Below the pieces are notes generated by a model. That model saw only the letters and a program-made list of their open reading frames with translations. It was not told where the DNA came from and did not search any database. Both the position numbers and the translations under genes were made by a program. Positions 1 through 8,159 of a DNA stretch of 29,031 bases are shown here, piece after piece. This DNA comes from a virus. Position 1 is the stretch's first letter; each line of letters begins with the position of its first letter. Where the stretch lies: positions 1 to 29,031 of the IMG/VR virus record IMGVR_UViG_3300028895_001002. One strand, written 5' to 3'.

Positions 1-67
1 AAACAAACCCATATATCCATTTTCTTTTACCAAATATTTTATCTTGTGGTGCTTCTATTTTTTTCAT
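1..67 (-). CDS. N-terminus of an unidentified gene, cut by left edge
   Basis: ATG at 67 with TGAGG 8 nt upstream opens a frame to the left edge; the first residues are MKKIEAPQDKIFGKRKWIYG. Only about 22 residues are visible. It follows the membrane-protein pair, so an endolysin or another lysis gene is possible, but nothing in this stub shows it. Confidence 0.45.
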   Translation of the reverse strand, partial: MKKIEAPQDKIFGKRKWIYGFV

Positions 68-79
68 ATGTATGCCTCA

Positions 80-304
80 TTAAAAAACTAATGTTAACAT
101 AAAATTTAAAATAGAAAAATTTATCTTCTTAGTTGATTTTTTGTCTTTTTTCTTTTCAACAAAATAACTAAAAGAAATAAAGTTGACACCAAATAAACAT
201 ATTATAAGCTCAATACGATACAGCCACTTTAATCTAATATTGATAAAATTGTATAATACTTTTAATTTGTAATCGTCCCATAAATTACTAAATGATATTT
301 TCAT
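80..304 (-). CDS. Small hydrophobic membrane protein
   Basis: 74-aa protein with a membrane span (LYRIELIICLFGVNFISFSY) and a shorter hydrophobic C-terminus (FSILNFMLTLVF) around a Lys-rich loop (EKKKDKKSTKKINF). It lies 15 nt after the XhlA-like gene and has a strong SD (GGAGGG, 9 nt from ATG). Two-span arrangement and charge pattern are compatible with a holin, though no family is recognised. Confidence 0.6.
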   Translation of the reverse strand: MKISFSNLWDDYKLKVLYNFINIRLKWLYRIELIICLFGVNFISFSYFVEKKKDKKSTKKINFSILNFMLTLVF

Positions 305-319
305 AATAAACCCTCCCTA

Positions 320-601
320 CTATTTGTTTACCATTGCTATAACAATATTAACAATTAAAGTTATTGCAGACAATATAATAACAGCAACAGTAAAATAGCC
401 TTTAATTGTTTCTTTCATATTATCAATTGACTGTCTATTTAGTTTAATGGCAGTATCATGTCGATTAAGTGTGCTGTTGATTGCATCAATTTTATCTTCA
501 TGCTCTTTCTGTTTTTTCCGGACATCTTCAAAGTTAGCTTTTAAAACATAATCAATAGCATTACCAACATCTTTTCCATCAATTTTATTACCATTACTCA
601 T
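320..601 (-). CDS. Small coiled-coil membrane protein, XhlA-like (holin-associated candidate)
   Basis: 93-aa protein: polar N-terminus, a coiled coil (VRKKQKEHEDKIDAINSTLN, HDTAIKLNRQSIDNM) and one C-terminal membrane span (YFTVAVIILSAITLIVNIVI). This layout is that of XhlA/hemolysin-type phage proteins located in lysis modules, and the position after the tail fibre genes fits. SD TTGGAGTAAAACA precedes ATG at 601. Alternative: unrelated membrane anchor. Lysis role is inferred. Confidence 0.65.
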   Translation of the reverse strand: MSNGNKIDGKDVGNAIDYVLKANFEDVRKKQKEHEDKIDAINSTLNRHDTAIKLNRQSIDNMKETIKGYFTVAVIILSAITLIVNIVIAMVNK

Positions 602-627
602 TGTTTTACTCCAAGATATAAATTGTA

Positions 628-1284
628 TTATTCATTTATTCTTATATAATGGTTCCCAGCTCCATTATCACTAATAGAAACAGCACTGCCACCTTGTGAA
701 GTGCTTAACTTACATTCATTTTCAGAAACATTTATAATATAATAGTCAGTATCTTCACTCAACCCAGCAGGAAGAGTATCATCGCTAAATACTTCTACTT
801 TTGTATTTTCTGCTATAATATTATCTAATGTTAATTTATTAGTTGAATAATTTGTTATAAATGTGTTTGGATTTTCTTTTGCTAAAATCTGTAATTTCCT
901 TTTAGCAATCAAAACGCCAACAGAAATAAGATAATCTAAAGAACCTTCAACGTCTGCATCACTTAAATCTACTTCAAGAACTGAATTGAAATCTTGAATT
1001 ATAGTTTCTGCGATATCATCCGTTTTTGATTTTGTTATAATTGAGGCTCTTTCAATAATAGTGAATAATTTTCTAAACGCCCATTTTGTCAATGGTTTGT
1101 TAATTAAAACTTCATTTTCGGGTGAAGTAAAATTCTGACCGTCATACGTCCATCTTTTACTTGGTTGTGGATCTTCATTAGTTATATCCACAATATTATC
1201 ATAACCAAGACTTTCAGCAAATTCTAAAGAATCTGATATAATTACATTTTCAACAATTCCATTATTTATTAAAGCTATTATCAT
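628..1284 (-). CDS. Tail fibre assembly-like / distal fibre protein
   Basis: 218-aa two-part protein. N-terminal 55 residues (MIIALINNGIVENVIISDSL, then KRWTYDGQNFTSPE) look like the start of tail-fibre assembly or fibre-accessory proteins with the Y.G..FT.P ending. The middle (60-130) is helical (TKWAFRKLFTIIERASIITK; SLDYLISVGVLIAKRK). The C-terminal part, about 140-218, has TLPAGLSEDTDYYIINVSEN and SDNGAGNHYI, like repeat domains found in tail fibres. Either a fibre chaperone with a C-terminal fibre module or a small distal fibre. SD AAGGAGAAAATT precedes ATG. Confidence 0.6.
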   Translation of the reverse strand: MIIALINNGIVENVIISDSLEFAESLGYDNIVDITNEDPQPSKRWTYDGQNFTSPENEVLINKPLTKWAFRKLFTIIERASIITKSKTDDIAETIIQDFNSVLEVDLSDADVEGSLDYLISVGVLIAKRKLQILAKENPNTFITNYSTNKLTLDNIIAENTKVEVFSDDTLPAGLSEDTDYYIINVSENECKLSTSQGGSAVSISDNGAGNHYIRINE

Positions 1285-1294
1285 AATTTTCTCC

Positions 1295-1924
1295 TTATCT
1301 TATAAATTCTATAATACATCCACCAGAACCACCATCGCCACCAGCAGCATTTTGGTTCACACCACCACCGCCAGCTCCACTATTAGCATCAGCATCATTT
1401 GCGGGTGAAGTTTCACTGCCATCAGCCCCGTCACCATTAAATCCAGCAGCACCACCACCAGAATTGACAGTAAGGGCGCCACCATTATATAAATGCATCC
1501 CAGCACCATCATTTCCTTCAGAACCACCACCAGAACCAAATACTATATTATTAATATTGTCTCCTTCAGTGTCAAGCGCACCACCTAATCTTCCGCCACC
1601 AATACCACCAGCCTGCGCTCCATCAGCAGTTATATAGGAACCAAAAGTACTATCATTACCTGCACTCGGCCCACCAGAAGAGCTACCAGCACCGCCTGCA
1701 CCAACTACAACAGCTATAGTTTCTCCTGGAGTTACTGTTACTGATTCTCTGACAATCGCCATCCCTGAGCCTCCTCCTTCTGCGGACACATCATTATCTG
1801 CACCACCGCCGCCACCCCCCCATATAGTAACCCATACTAGCGATACACCTGCTGGTACAATAAAATTGCCACTAGTTGTAAAATATATTGATTTTGATTT
1901 TCCTGGACTTAACCATTCTTTCAT
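1295..1924 (-). CDS. Glycine-rich tail tip/adhesin-like protein
   Basis: 209-aa protein with an N-terminal beta domain (KSIYFTTSGNFIVPAGVSLV, then WVTIWGGGGGG) and a glycine- and alanine-rich remainder that ends GGDGGSGGCIIEFIR. This FTTSG.F.VPAGV...V...GGGG layout with short final strand is common in phage tail-tip adhesins. Polyglycine-II helices in such proteins present variable loops to host receptors. Gene is GC-richer than neighbours because of Gly codons. It sits at the end of the tail-fibre cluster. SD AGGAGGAAATAAA. Confidence 0.75.
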   Translation of the reverse strand: MKEWLSPGKSKSIYFTTSGNFIVPAGVSLVWVTIWGGGGGGADNDVSAEGGGSGMAIVRESVTVTPGETIAVVVGAGGAGSSSGGPSAGNDSTFGSYITADGAQAGGIGGGRLGGALDTEGDNINNIVFGSGGGSEGNDGAGMHLYNGGALTVNSGGGAAGFNGDGADGSETSPANDADANSGAGGGGVNQNAAGGDGGSGGCIIEFIR

Positions 1925-1935
1925 TTTATTTCCTC

Positions 1936-2274
1936 CTATACATCTCTTTCTAATCCAACAGCATTAAACGAAACATTTACTGTTGAAGCTCTTACTGTCA
2001 AATAGCTTATTGTTGAATTTAAAATAAGATCTTCATAAGTTTTCGGATTATCCTGATCTATTTGAACATCATACGCAATATTCTCTTTAGCTAATAATCC
2101 TGCTTTTCCAGCCGTACTCAAATAAATCCGTACCATTGCTGGAGTAGTCGACCTATTAGAAATTATTAACTTAAACTGAAATTCCTTATTTGCTCCAACT
2201 TGAAATACATCTTCATCAACTCCAGCACCAGGAGTCGTTGAATCTAATTGATAAACTTTTGCTTCAACTGACAT
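1936..2274 (-). CDS. Small beta-sandwich fibre/baseplate-associated protein
   Basis: 112-aa protein with alternating hydrophobics and no helix-rich segment (FQFKLIISNRSTTPAMVRIYL, YDVQIDQDNPKTYEDLILN, ISYLTVRASTVNVSFNAVG), suggesting one immunoglobulin-like or jelly-roll domain. Conserved-type NRSTTPAMV..YLS loop and ending GLERDV. It sits between fibre and glycine-rich tip genes, so it may decorate or cap the fibre. SD AAGGAGGTAAGAA precedes ATG. No family assigned. Confidence 0.6.
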   Translation of the reverse strand: MSVEAKVYQLDSTTPGAGVDEDVFQVGANKEFQFKLIISNRSTTPAMVRIYLSTAGKAGLLAKENIAYDVQIDQDNPKTYEDLILNSTISYLTVRASTVNVSFNAVGLERDV

Positions 2275-2287
2275 TTCTTACCTCCTT

Positions 2288-3610
2288 TTAACTGTAAAAA
2301 TATCCGAAATATATTGCATCATCTTCATTATCTATTTGTATATCAACAATAAAATCTGTTGTAGATGCAGCATATCCAATTTGAATTTTTGTTCTACTTG
2401 TTGTTAAATTTCCAGAACTATCCATATAATACCATGTATTAGCAATAAAACCAGAAAGTCCCGACTTCCATCCTCTTAATGTCACTTCATTTGAGCTTGA
2501 ATCTGTATACATTGCACTTGGAGGATTTGCAAATGACGCGTTTTCCCATTTACCAGTACTATTATTATAATATACAGGATCTTTAACTGAAGCACCTACA
2601 TCAACCGCTTGCGCTGTTAATCTTAAATTTCCAGCATTTAATTGAAATGTTCTTAGATCTTCAAGTCTTATTATGTTGTTTACATCAGCGGTCCAACTTC
2701 CTCTATCGTCTACATCTCTTAAATCAGCTGAAACTAAATTTGCAGAACCTCCTTGTGTTCTTATTTCTCCTAATTTAAAGAAAGCGACGCCTCCTACGTA
2801 ATCGTATTCGTAGTTGGGTATTATCGTTAATCCCAATAGATCATTCAATGCATCGTCAGCTGTTGAGGGGTAGAACGTTACATGTGAATCGCCGCCAACC
2901 GTTGTTGACGTTATAACTAAGTGATCTGATCCATCATTTGTTGCTATTACTCCAAATCCTGCTGCATTAATAAGAGCTATAACTTCTGCTATTGTTGTTG
3001 CCGATGGCGTTCCTCCTCTACAATCTATCGTTACAGGACTTCCACTTTCATCTATATCAAATTTTAAATTATAATTTGTTGATAAATCAACTGTTGTTAT
3101 TACTGGAATTCCTGTTATCGTTGCAGCATCTCCTCCTGTTAATGACGGTGCGACTCCTGCACCCGCAGTTCCTTTTGTAACTTGAACTTCTAGTTCTATC
3201 CTTCTATCTATATTTTTAGATTGTTGAGTCAACGTTCCAGTAGAAGGATCTATTATATCTACTGTTGACGCATTTTCATCTGTGACGCTATATCTTGCTT
3301 CAATAAGATCATATCTATCAAGCGTTGCATGTGCAGCATCTACTGTAATCACTTTTTTATCTTGTTGTGCTATACAATAAACTTGCTCAGTATCTTTTTT
3401 CTGAATAAAAAATCCGCTTGCTTCTAACTCAAACGTCCATCCAGAAGGGTTTTCAAAATTTCCACCTCTAAATACTGCATTTTCTTCAGATATTAAACCA
3501 GAAACTAATGAGCTTAAATTATCTCTAGCAAGATCTCCAATTCGAGTTAGAGTTCTATTAGCAGCAATTCTTTGAAATTCGTTATGTTTTAAAAATATAA
3601 AATCTTTCAT
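2288..3610 (-). CDS. Tail fibre protein with flagellar-hook-IN-like repeat domain
   Basis: 440-aa protein directly after the I-like gene. The N-terminal 100 residues include GNFENPSGWTFELEASGFFI and resemble baseplate-attaching portions of tail fibres. Residues about 145-270 contain a module that looks like the hook-IN motif of flagellin and other surface proteins (FDIDESGSPVTIDCRGGTPS, TTIAEVIALINAAGFGVIAT, LVITSTTVGGDS), likely a structural spacer. The C-terminus (GKWENASFANPPS, SGFIANTWYYMDSSGNLTTS, IQIGYAASTTDFIVDI) has a tip-like pattern for receptor binding. SD GGAGGGAGAAAGATAG, start ATG at 3610. Confidence 0.7.
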   Translation of the reverse strand: MKDFIFLKHNEFQRIAANRTLTRIGDLARDNLSSLVSGLISEENAVFRGGNFENPSGWTFELEASGFFIQKKDTEQVYCIAQQDKKVITVDAAHATLDRYDLIEARYSVTDENASTVDIIDPSTGTLTQQSKNIDRRIELEVQVTKGTAGAGVAPSLTGGDAATITGIPVITTVDLSTNYNLKFDIDESGSPVTIDCRGGTPSATTIAEVIALINAAGFGVIATNDGSDHLVITSTTVGGDSHVTFYPSTADDALNDLLGLTIIPNYEYDYVGGVAFFKLGEIRTQGGSANLVSADLRDVDDRGSWTADVNNIIRLEDLRTFQLNAGNLRLTAQAVDVGASVKDPVYYNNSTGKWENASFANPPSAMYTDSSSNEVTLRGWKSGLSGFIANTWYYMDSSGNLTTSRTKIQIGYAASTTDFIVDIQIDNEDDAIYFGYFYS

Positions 3611-3627
3611 CTATCTTTCTCCCTCCT

Positions 3628-4257
3628 TTAAACGATTATAACTGTAAATAAAATACCGCATGCCCTATAAGCATTTATTAAATTTAATATTGTCACATAA
3701 TCTCCCGGGTCTACATTCTCCATAATTATAATTATAAAAAACGGACTTCCATTCTCTTCCATAGTTATTGCTGATTTTACTACCCAAACTCCAGGTATAT
3801 TGAATTCTCTATCACTATCTGCAAATGAAACATCAGCAAAAGCACCATCCATTCCTCCTTCTATTATTTGTACATTATCAGCATAATCATCTAAAGGAAT
3901 TTTTATCCCTATAGGAGAACATTTTACTGTTGTCGTATTAGTAAAGATCCTGTTTCTATAATCTGTATCACTTTCTCCAGAAAATCTTATAACATTATAT
4001 ATTACTCCACCCATATAATCCAACCAACTATCTACTGTATTTCTTAAATCTAATTGATTAATCAAGAAACTAAAAAGCCTTCTTGAATATTCTAATGGAT
4101 TACTTATTGCTCCAGTATTGATATTATTTATTTTAACTTCAGTAGAAAACGAAGGAGTTACAAGACTACTGTCTCCTACAAGATTTAAATATTCTCCAGA
4201 TTCTCTATTATATATTTTTAATAGATCATTTAATAATTCAATCGCTCTATCTGACAC
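3628..4257 (-). CDS. Baseplate protein I-like
   Basis: 209-aa protein in the place of P2 gpI, between J-like and fibre genes. It has an N-terminal helical portion (AIELLNDLLKIYNRESGEYL), then NPLEYSRRLFSFLINQLDLR, a conserved-looking LDYMGGVIYNVIRFSGESDT turn and hydrophobic C-terminus (GSPFFIIIIMENVDPGDYV; GILFTVIIV). Role: attaches the tail fibres to the baseplate wedge. Motif support is moderate; order gives most of the support. It starts 4 nt after the J stop. Confidence 0.65.
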   Translation of the reverse strand: MSDRAIELLNDLLKIYNRESGEYLNLVGDSSLVTPSFSTEVKINNINTGAISNPLEYSRRLFSFLINQLDLRNTVDSWLDYMGGVIYNVIRFSGESDTDYRNRIFTNTTTVKCSPIGIKIPLDDYADNVQIIEGGMDGAFADVSFADSDREFNIPGVWVVKSAITMEENGSPFFIIIIMENVDPGDYVTILNLINAYRACGILFTVIIV

Positions 4258-4260
4258 TTT

Positions 4261-5379
4261 TTACTCCGTTACTCTTGAACTTGTTACGATTACAGTTCCC
4301 GTCTTTGCAACTTTTTCATCTGTTATAATTACATTAGCTGCAGGTAAAGTTACATCAACATCATAAATTTCTTCATCTGCTAATTTTATTACTTTAATTA
4401 TTTCAGTCACAACAACATCTTGTCCTAATCTTAATGTATTAATATAAGTTTCTAAAGCATTTTGTGCTGCGATTTCTAAAGCTGAATCATCAGCAAGACT
4501 ATCAATTAATATTTTTATTTCTACAGTCGCATTAATAGTCTCAACAATTGGAGCTACTACTCTTACTTTTATTCCTGCAGCTCTGTATCCCGGATAATTT
4601 GCTTCATCATTTGGATCTCCATTAATTACTTTCTCAATTTCTTCTTTTAATACTGTTGATATTGTTCCAGTCCCATCATCTGCATATATCGTTACCCACC
4701 CCGGAGTAGGTGAATGCTCTACTGCTGATGCAGACACAATACCTGATACTGAAAGAGCTCCAGCAATTAATCCATTAACAGTGGCTCTCGCTAATGAACT
4801 TACATATAATCGGAATCTTTCTATTCTATCTTCATCTGATTCTTCAGCAGTTCCTCCTGCAAAGACTGTTGCGTTATTACACGCTTCGACTCCATCTGGT
4901 TGATTTGCAAAACTACCTTGCCCTATTAAAGTATTTATTGCTCCAATTGAAATATTTCCATCAACTCCTGTTTGAGTACATTGCGCATTTATATTTCCAC
5001 TTGATGTATTGCCTATTAGAATACTTCCTGCTGCAATTGTTTCAAATCGTATACCATTTAATATCACTGCAGTCCCTATTGGTATAGTATATGTTTGACT
5101 CGCCGGAGTGACTCTGGTGAATTCTAAAGAACCCGAGGATTGATTCCCTGGTTTTCGTTCAAAATCAAAAGCATTATAAACTGATGTTGGAATTGCTAAT
5201 TTTAAACCTTGATAGAAATCATTATGTGTTTGAGATGTTATTAGAGAAATAGCTTCTAGTAGAACTAATAATCTTGATCCTTCATTAAAATTATTCAATG
5301 TAGAACTAGCTCCAACTAAATATCTCTTCATAGCATCTAGTATCTGAAGAAAAGTTTTTGGTTTATATATTTCAGCCAT
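4261..5379 (-). CDS. Baseplate wedge protein J-like
   Basis: 372-aa protein of the baseplate J / gp6-like type that forms wedge dimers around the hub. Clear features are the helical N-terminus (FNEGSRLLVLLEAISLITSQ), a beta domain with TYTIPIGTAVILNGIRFETI, GVDGNISIGAINTL, and a following acidic segment GGTAEESDEDRIERFRLYV plus ARATVNGLIAGALSV: the EESDED-type turn is common to this family. It ends with strand-rich VDVTLPAANVIIT. Gene order (LysM/W, J, I, fibre) is the same as the W-J-I-H order of P2. SD AAGGAGAAATAAT precedes ATG. Confidence 0.8.
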   Translation of the reverse strand: MAEIYKPKTFLQILDAMKRYLVGASSTLNNFNEGSRLLVLLEAISLITSQTHNDFYQGLKLAIPTSVYNAFDFERKPGNQSSGSLEFTRVTPASQTYTIPIGTAVILNGIRFETIAAGSILIGNTSSGNINAQCTQTGVDGNISIGAINTLIGQGSFANQPDGVEACNNATVFAGGTAEESDEDRIERFRLYVSSLARATVNGLIAGALSVSGIVSASAVEHSPTPGWVTIYADDGTGTISTVLKEEIEKVINGDPNDEANYPGYRAAGIKVRVVAPIVETINATVEIKILIDSLADDSALEIAAQNALETYINTLRLGQDVVVTEIIKVIKLADEEIYDVDVTLPAANVIITDEKVAKTGTVIVTSSRVTE

Positions 5380-5391
5380 ATTATTTCTCCT

Positions 5392-7284
5392 TTATATTAA
5401 AAGACCCGCAATTACATCTCCCACATCAATTACTTCTTCTTTACCAGAATATGGTTTTAAATGTAATGGGATCCTTAATGTATCTCCAGTCAAATCGGCT
5501 TCTTCTTTACTTACAAAAGCTTGTTTTGTTCTGGGGTCGCTTAATGCTTGTGTTTCTATATTTTCAAATATTCTTTGTATTGCAACACTCGAAGGAGCAT
5601 TCCCTATTTCTAACATTATTCCCCAATTTGGATGAATCGGATTAAGTGTTCCTCTAGAATATTTGCATCTATCCTCTATATTTTCTAAATAACAATTTTC
5701 TCCATATACTAATCCCAAATCTCCAGTTCCATCTACAACAATTTCTCTATTGTTGTTTAAATCAAAATCGTTTCCTAATATTTGTAATTGCCTCTCTTTA
5801 GGAGTAGCTTGTTTTAATTTTTTATAATATACTAAATTATTATCAAGTAATTTAGATGGAGACTTATAATCTAATGGAATAATTATATTTCTTCCTAATA
5901 AAACTTCATTTTCAAAATCAGAATTTTTTAGATCATTAGCTTCACCTATTATATTCCCTTTAGTATAATCTCCATAGAATTTATTTCCTAATTTTGGTAA
6001 TGTATCTCCTTGTTGGACTTCATAATAAACTCTGTTTCTACTTATAAAAGCATTTTCTTGCTTTTGAATTTGATCAGACAGAAAATCTGTATCTTCTAAA
6101 GTTTTATCATCTACATTATATATTTTTTCTTGTTCTGATATTCCATAATATTTTTCAGTTCCCTTCATTTCATTCAATTTTATTTTATTCTGCTCTAATG
6201 CATCTTGTATATTTAAAAGATCTTCATCAAGCTGTGCTGTTTCATTTTCTAAGTCTGTAATAGGTAATCCTGAAGTTGAAGTAAAAAGTCTTTCTTCAAA
6301 ATCATCATTCTTTTCTTCTACACCATTTATTTTAGAAACAAAATTATTCCAGTTTGCAGATACATTATCTCCAAATAAAACAAGATCATTATATAAATTA
6401 TTTGCTGCTGTTTTCAATGCAGTAAAATAGCTTACAATTTGGTTCGGAATATTAGTTATCTCTTCAAATGTATTTAACAATGTATTATACGTATTTCTAA
6501 AATCATCTATTATTTCAAAAGGACTTTCTTTTTTAGTAACTTTTCCCAAACCTAAATAGATATTTTTAAATTCCCTCATACAAGTCATTTCGATAGTATA
6601 ATTGATTGTAAAAGGATCATCTTTCGTCCTATTCATAGTGAAGTTAGTAAAAATAACTTCATAATGATTATTATCATCATAATCATGATATACAATTACT
6701 AATTTATCGTATAATGCATTCCCACCTTCTAAACTAAGAATTGTATTTAGATCTGATATATCATTTGGTGCTTTTGAAAAAATTTGTTGACCTTGATCTC
6801 CAATGTAAACATCTCTTAATCTTGAAACTATCCATCTCAATTTAAAAAACTCATCTAATCCGCTTAAACCTGCAAGACCCGGAATATTTATCCCAACAGT
6901 ATTTAGAAGACTATTTCCTAGTCTTTTTCCTTGTTGTATAATTCCCTCGCCTGTTTTCTTTACAAAATCTTTAGCACTCGATAAAGCTCCTGATTCTATA
7001 TTCGGTTTACTTACCGGGTATCCAGAATAATAACTATGCAGACTTCCAGATAATCTTAATGTTTTAAAATCGTTTCCGAAATCATCTACCCAACCACCAC
7101 CTGATGTTTTCGTTACAGTCACTTTATATCCTTCTGACATACTGTATTCTTCAGGAGGAAGTAAAAAGAAAATCTCTTCACCTAACTTTGAACCTATAGC
7201 TCCAGAAGATGTTCTCTCAAAGAATTCAAATGAAAAAGCTGCAGTTGGAGTGTATTCGTTACCAAGGAGCTTTAAAAGACTCAT
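5392..7284 (-). CDS. Baseplate protein fusing a ring-like N-terminus, LysM domain and gp25/W-like domain
   Basis: 630-aa multi-domain protein. Residues 1-245 resemble tail/baseplate ring proteins (LLPPEEYSMSEGYKVTVTKT, GGGWVDDFGNDFKTLRLSG). Residues 260-410 are coiled-coil-like. Residues 418-470 form a LysM peptidoglycan-binding unit (YYEVQQGDTLPKLGNKFYG ... NEVLLGRNIIIPL). Residues about 500-625 look like the gp25/W wedge domain (DGTGDLGLVYGEN, RCKYSRGTLNPIHPNWGIML, LSDPRTK). No separate W/gp25 gene is seen between spike and J-like gene, where one is expected, which fits a fusion. The protein might link hub, wedge and peptidoglycan binding. SD GAGGAGGGCGAC. Fusion call is from visual motifs. 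Confidence 0.72.
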   Translation of the reverse strand: MSLLKLLGNEYTPTAAFSFEFFERTSSGAIGSKLGEEIFFLLPPEEYSMSEGYKVTVTKTSGGGWVDDFGNDFKTLRLSGSLHSYYSGYPVSKPNIESGALSSAKDFVKKTGEGIIQQGKRLGNSLLNTVGINIPGLAGLSGLDEFFKLRWIVSRLRDVYIGDQGQQIFSKAPNDISDLNTILSLEGGNALYDKLVIVYHDYDDNNHYEVIFTNFTMNRTKDDPFTINYTIEMTCMREFKNIYLGLGKVTKKESPFEIIDDFRNTYNTLLNTFEEITNIPNQIVSYFTALKTAANNLYNDLVLFGDNVSANWNNFVSKINGVEEKNDDFEERLFTSTSGLPITDLENETAQLDEDLLNIQDALEQNKIKLNEMKGTEKYYGISEQEKIYNVDDKTLEDTDFLSDQIQKQENAFISRNRVYYEVQQGDTLPKLGNKFYGDYTKGNIIGEANDLKNSDFENEVLLGRNIIIPLDYKSPSKLLDNNLVYYKKLKQATPKERQLQILGNDFDLNNNREIVVDGTGDLGLVYGENCYLENIEDRCKYSRGTLNPIHPNWGIMLEIGNAPSSVAIQRIFENIETQALSDPRTKQAFVSKEEADLTGDTLRIPLHLKPYSGKEEVIDVGDVIAGLLI

Positions 7285-7417
7285 TGTCGCCCTCCTCTTC
7301 TTTTTTATCTTTATCTTTTCCTATAATAGCGTCTTTAAATAAATATGAAGTTATAAATATAAATATTGCAAATCCAATAATAGATAAAACCATTATAGTA
7401 ATAAATTCTTTATCCAT
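7259..7417 (-). CDS. 52-aa membrane microprotein within the baseplate cluster
   Basis: Starts MDKEFITIMVLSIIGFAIFI; one hydrophobic span of about 20 residues is followed by a charged cytoplasm-type tail (GKDKDKKEEEGDNESF). It begins one base after the stop of the 70-aa gene, with GGAGGAAT upstream, and overlaps the next gene by 26 nt (7259-7284). The GGAGGG used by the next gene lies in its coding part, which supports coupled translation. A single-span protein in this cluster could be a tail-tip anchor or holin-like peptide. Function unknown. Confidence 0.65.
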   Translation of the reverse strand: MDKEFITIMVLSIIGFAIFIFITSYLFKDAIIGKDKDKKEEEGDNESFKAPW

Positions 7418-7630
7418 CTATGATATTCCTCCAGTACCCGATGCTGCCACCGGCCCGTTTGGAAGCGTCCCTGTAACAGTTGTAGAAACTTCTGCATTAG
7501 CTACTATATAATTTACAATAGCATTCATTTCAGCTTTTCTTACTTTTGTCATATCTCGTTTGTCCGCTTCACTTAAAGCATCAATTGCATTTTGAACTGC
7601 TGTTGCTAAATCATCTCCAACTAATGGCAT
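7418..7630 (-). CDS. 70-aa phage tail/baseplate-associated small protein
   Basis: Starts MPLVGDDLATAVQNAIDALS; the first 50 residues are helical, and the end (TTVTGTLPNGPVAASGTGGI) is a Gly/Pro/Thr-rich tail. I recall this type of ending (TG.LP.GPVAA.G.G) from small phage proteins next to spike genes, but its function is not known to me. SD is AGGAGAAAAAA. The start codon of the next gene abuts its stop (7418/7417). Confidence 0.6.
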   Translation of the reverse strand: MPLVGDDLATAVQNAIDALSEADKRDMTKVRKAEMNAIVNYIVANAEVSTTVTGTLPNGPVAASGTGGIS

Positions 7631-7649
7631 TTTTTTCTCCTAATATTTA

Positions 7650-8150
7650 TTAATATTGATCTTCTTCAAAATCATATATTTCTTTTAAATCGTTATAATT
7701 TATACCATATTTATTCAATATAGTATTTATTTTTTTTATTTCATCTTTTGATTTTTCAGAGCTAAAACCTATTGTAGAAAAAGTTCCAAAATCTTTTCCA
7801 TTTATTTTAATTTTTTCTATTCCTTGAAATTCTTCTACAATTATTTTAATATTATCTTTTTTTAATGTAGTAGTAGTAACAGATGTAGGATCTGCCATTC
7901 CGACTACTTTACTAGTTGTATTAAAATCCCATCCTTTTGATTTTAATTTATTCAATCTTTCTCCTTTTTCTTTCTTATCTTTTGATTGTTTATCAGATAC
8001 TAGTTTTCCTGTCTTTGTATCTTTGTACCAGTATTTATAGTTACCTTTAACACCAGTACGTTTGACGTACTTAGCTTTCATTAAATCACCACCTTCAGTG
8101 ACTGCGTTTGATTTGAAAAATCCATCATCATTTAAAAAAGGTTGTTTCAT
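7650..8150 (-). CDS. Baseplate-region protein with KRTG-type GNYKYWYKD motif
   Basis: 166-aa basic protein. The segment YVKRTGVKGNYKYWYKDTKTG near residues 28-48 recalls, from memory, a short motif (KRTG..GNYKYWY) that turns up in assorted phage virion proteins. The C-terminal two thirds alternate strand and helix (IKIIVEEFQGIEKIKINGKD; EIKKINTILNKYGINYNDLK). SD AGGAGAATATT precedes ATG at 8150. It sits between the spike and a 70-aa baseplate-region gene, so a tip or baseplate accessory role is likely. No enzyme motif is seen. Confidence 0.55.
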   Translation of the reverse strand: MKQPFLNDDGFFKSNAVTEGGDLMKAKYVKRTGVKGNYKYWYKDTKTGKLVSDKQSKDKKEKGERLNKLKSKGWDFNTTSKVVGMADPTSVTTTTLKKDNIKIIVEEFQGIEKIKINGKDFGTFSTIGFSSEKSKDEIKKINTILNKYGINYNDLKEIYDFEEDQY

Positions 8151-8159
8151 AATATTCTC

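Noticed and set aside
1357-1539. 60-aa minus-strand ORF inside the glycine-rich gene
   Set aside because: Val/Leu/Met-rich frame-shifted reading of Gly codons; no RBS; wholly inside a better gene.
2992-5087. Plus-strand ORFs over the fibre and J-like genes (for example 2992-3180, 4794-5087)
   Set aside because: Leu/Tyr-rich translations opposite strongly supported minus-strand genes; no SD; typical antisense shadows of AT-rich coding sequence.
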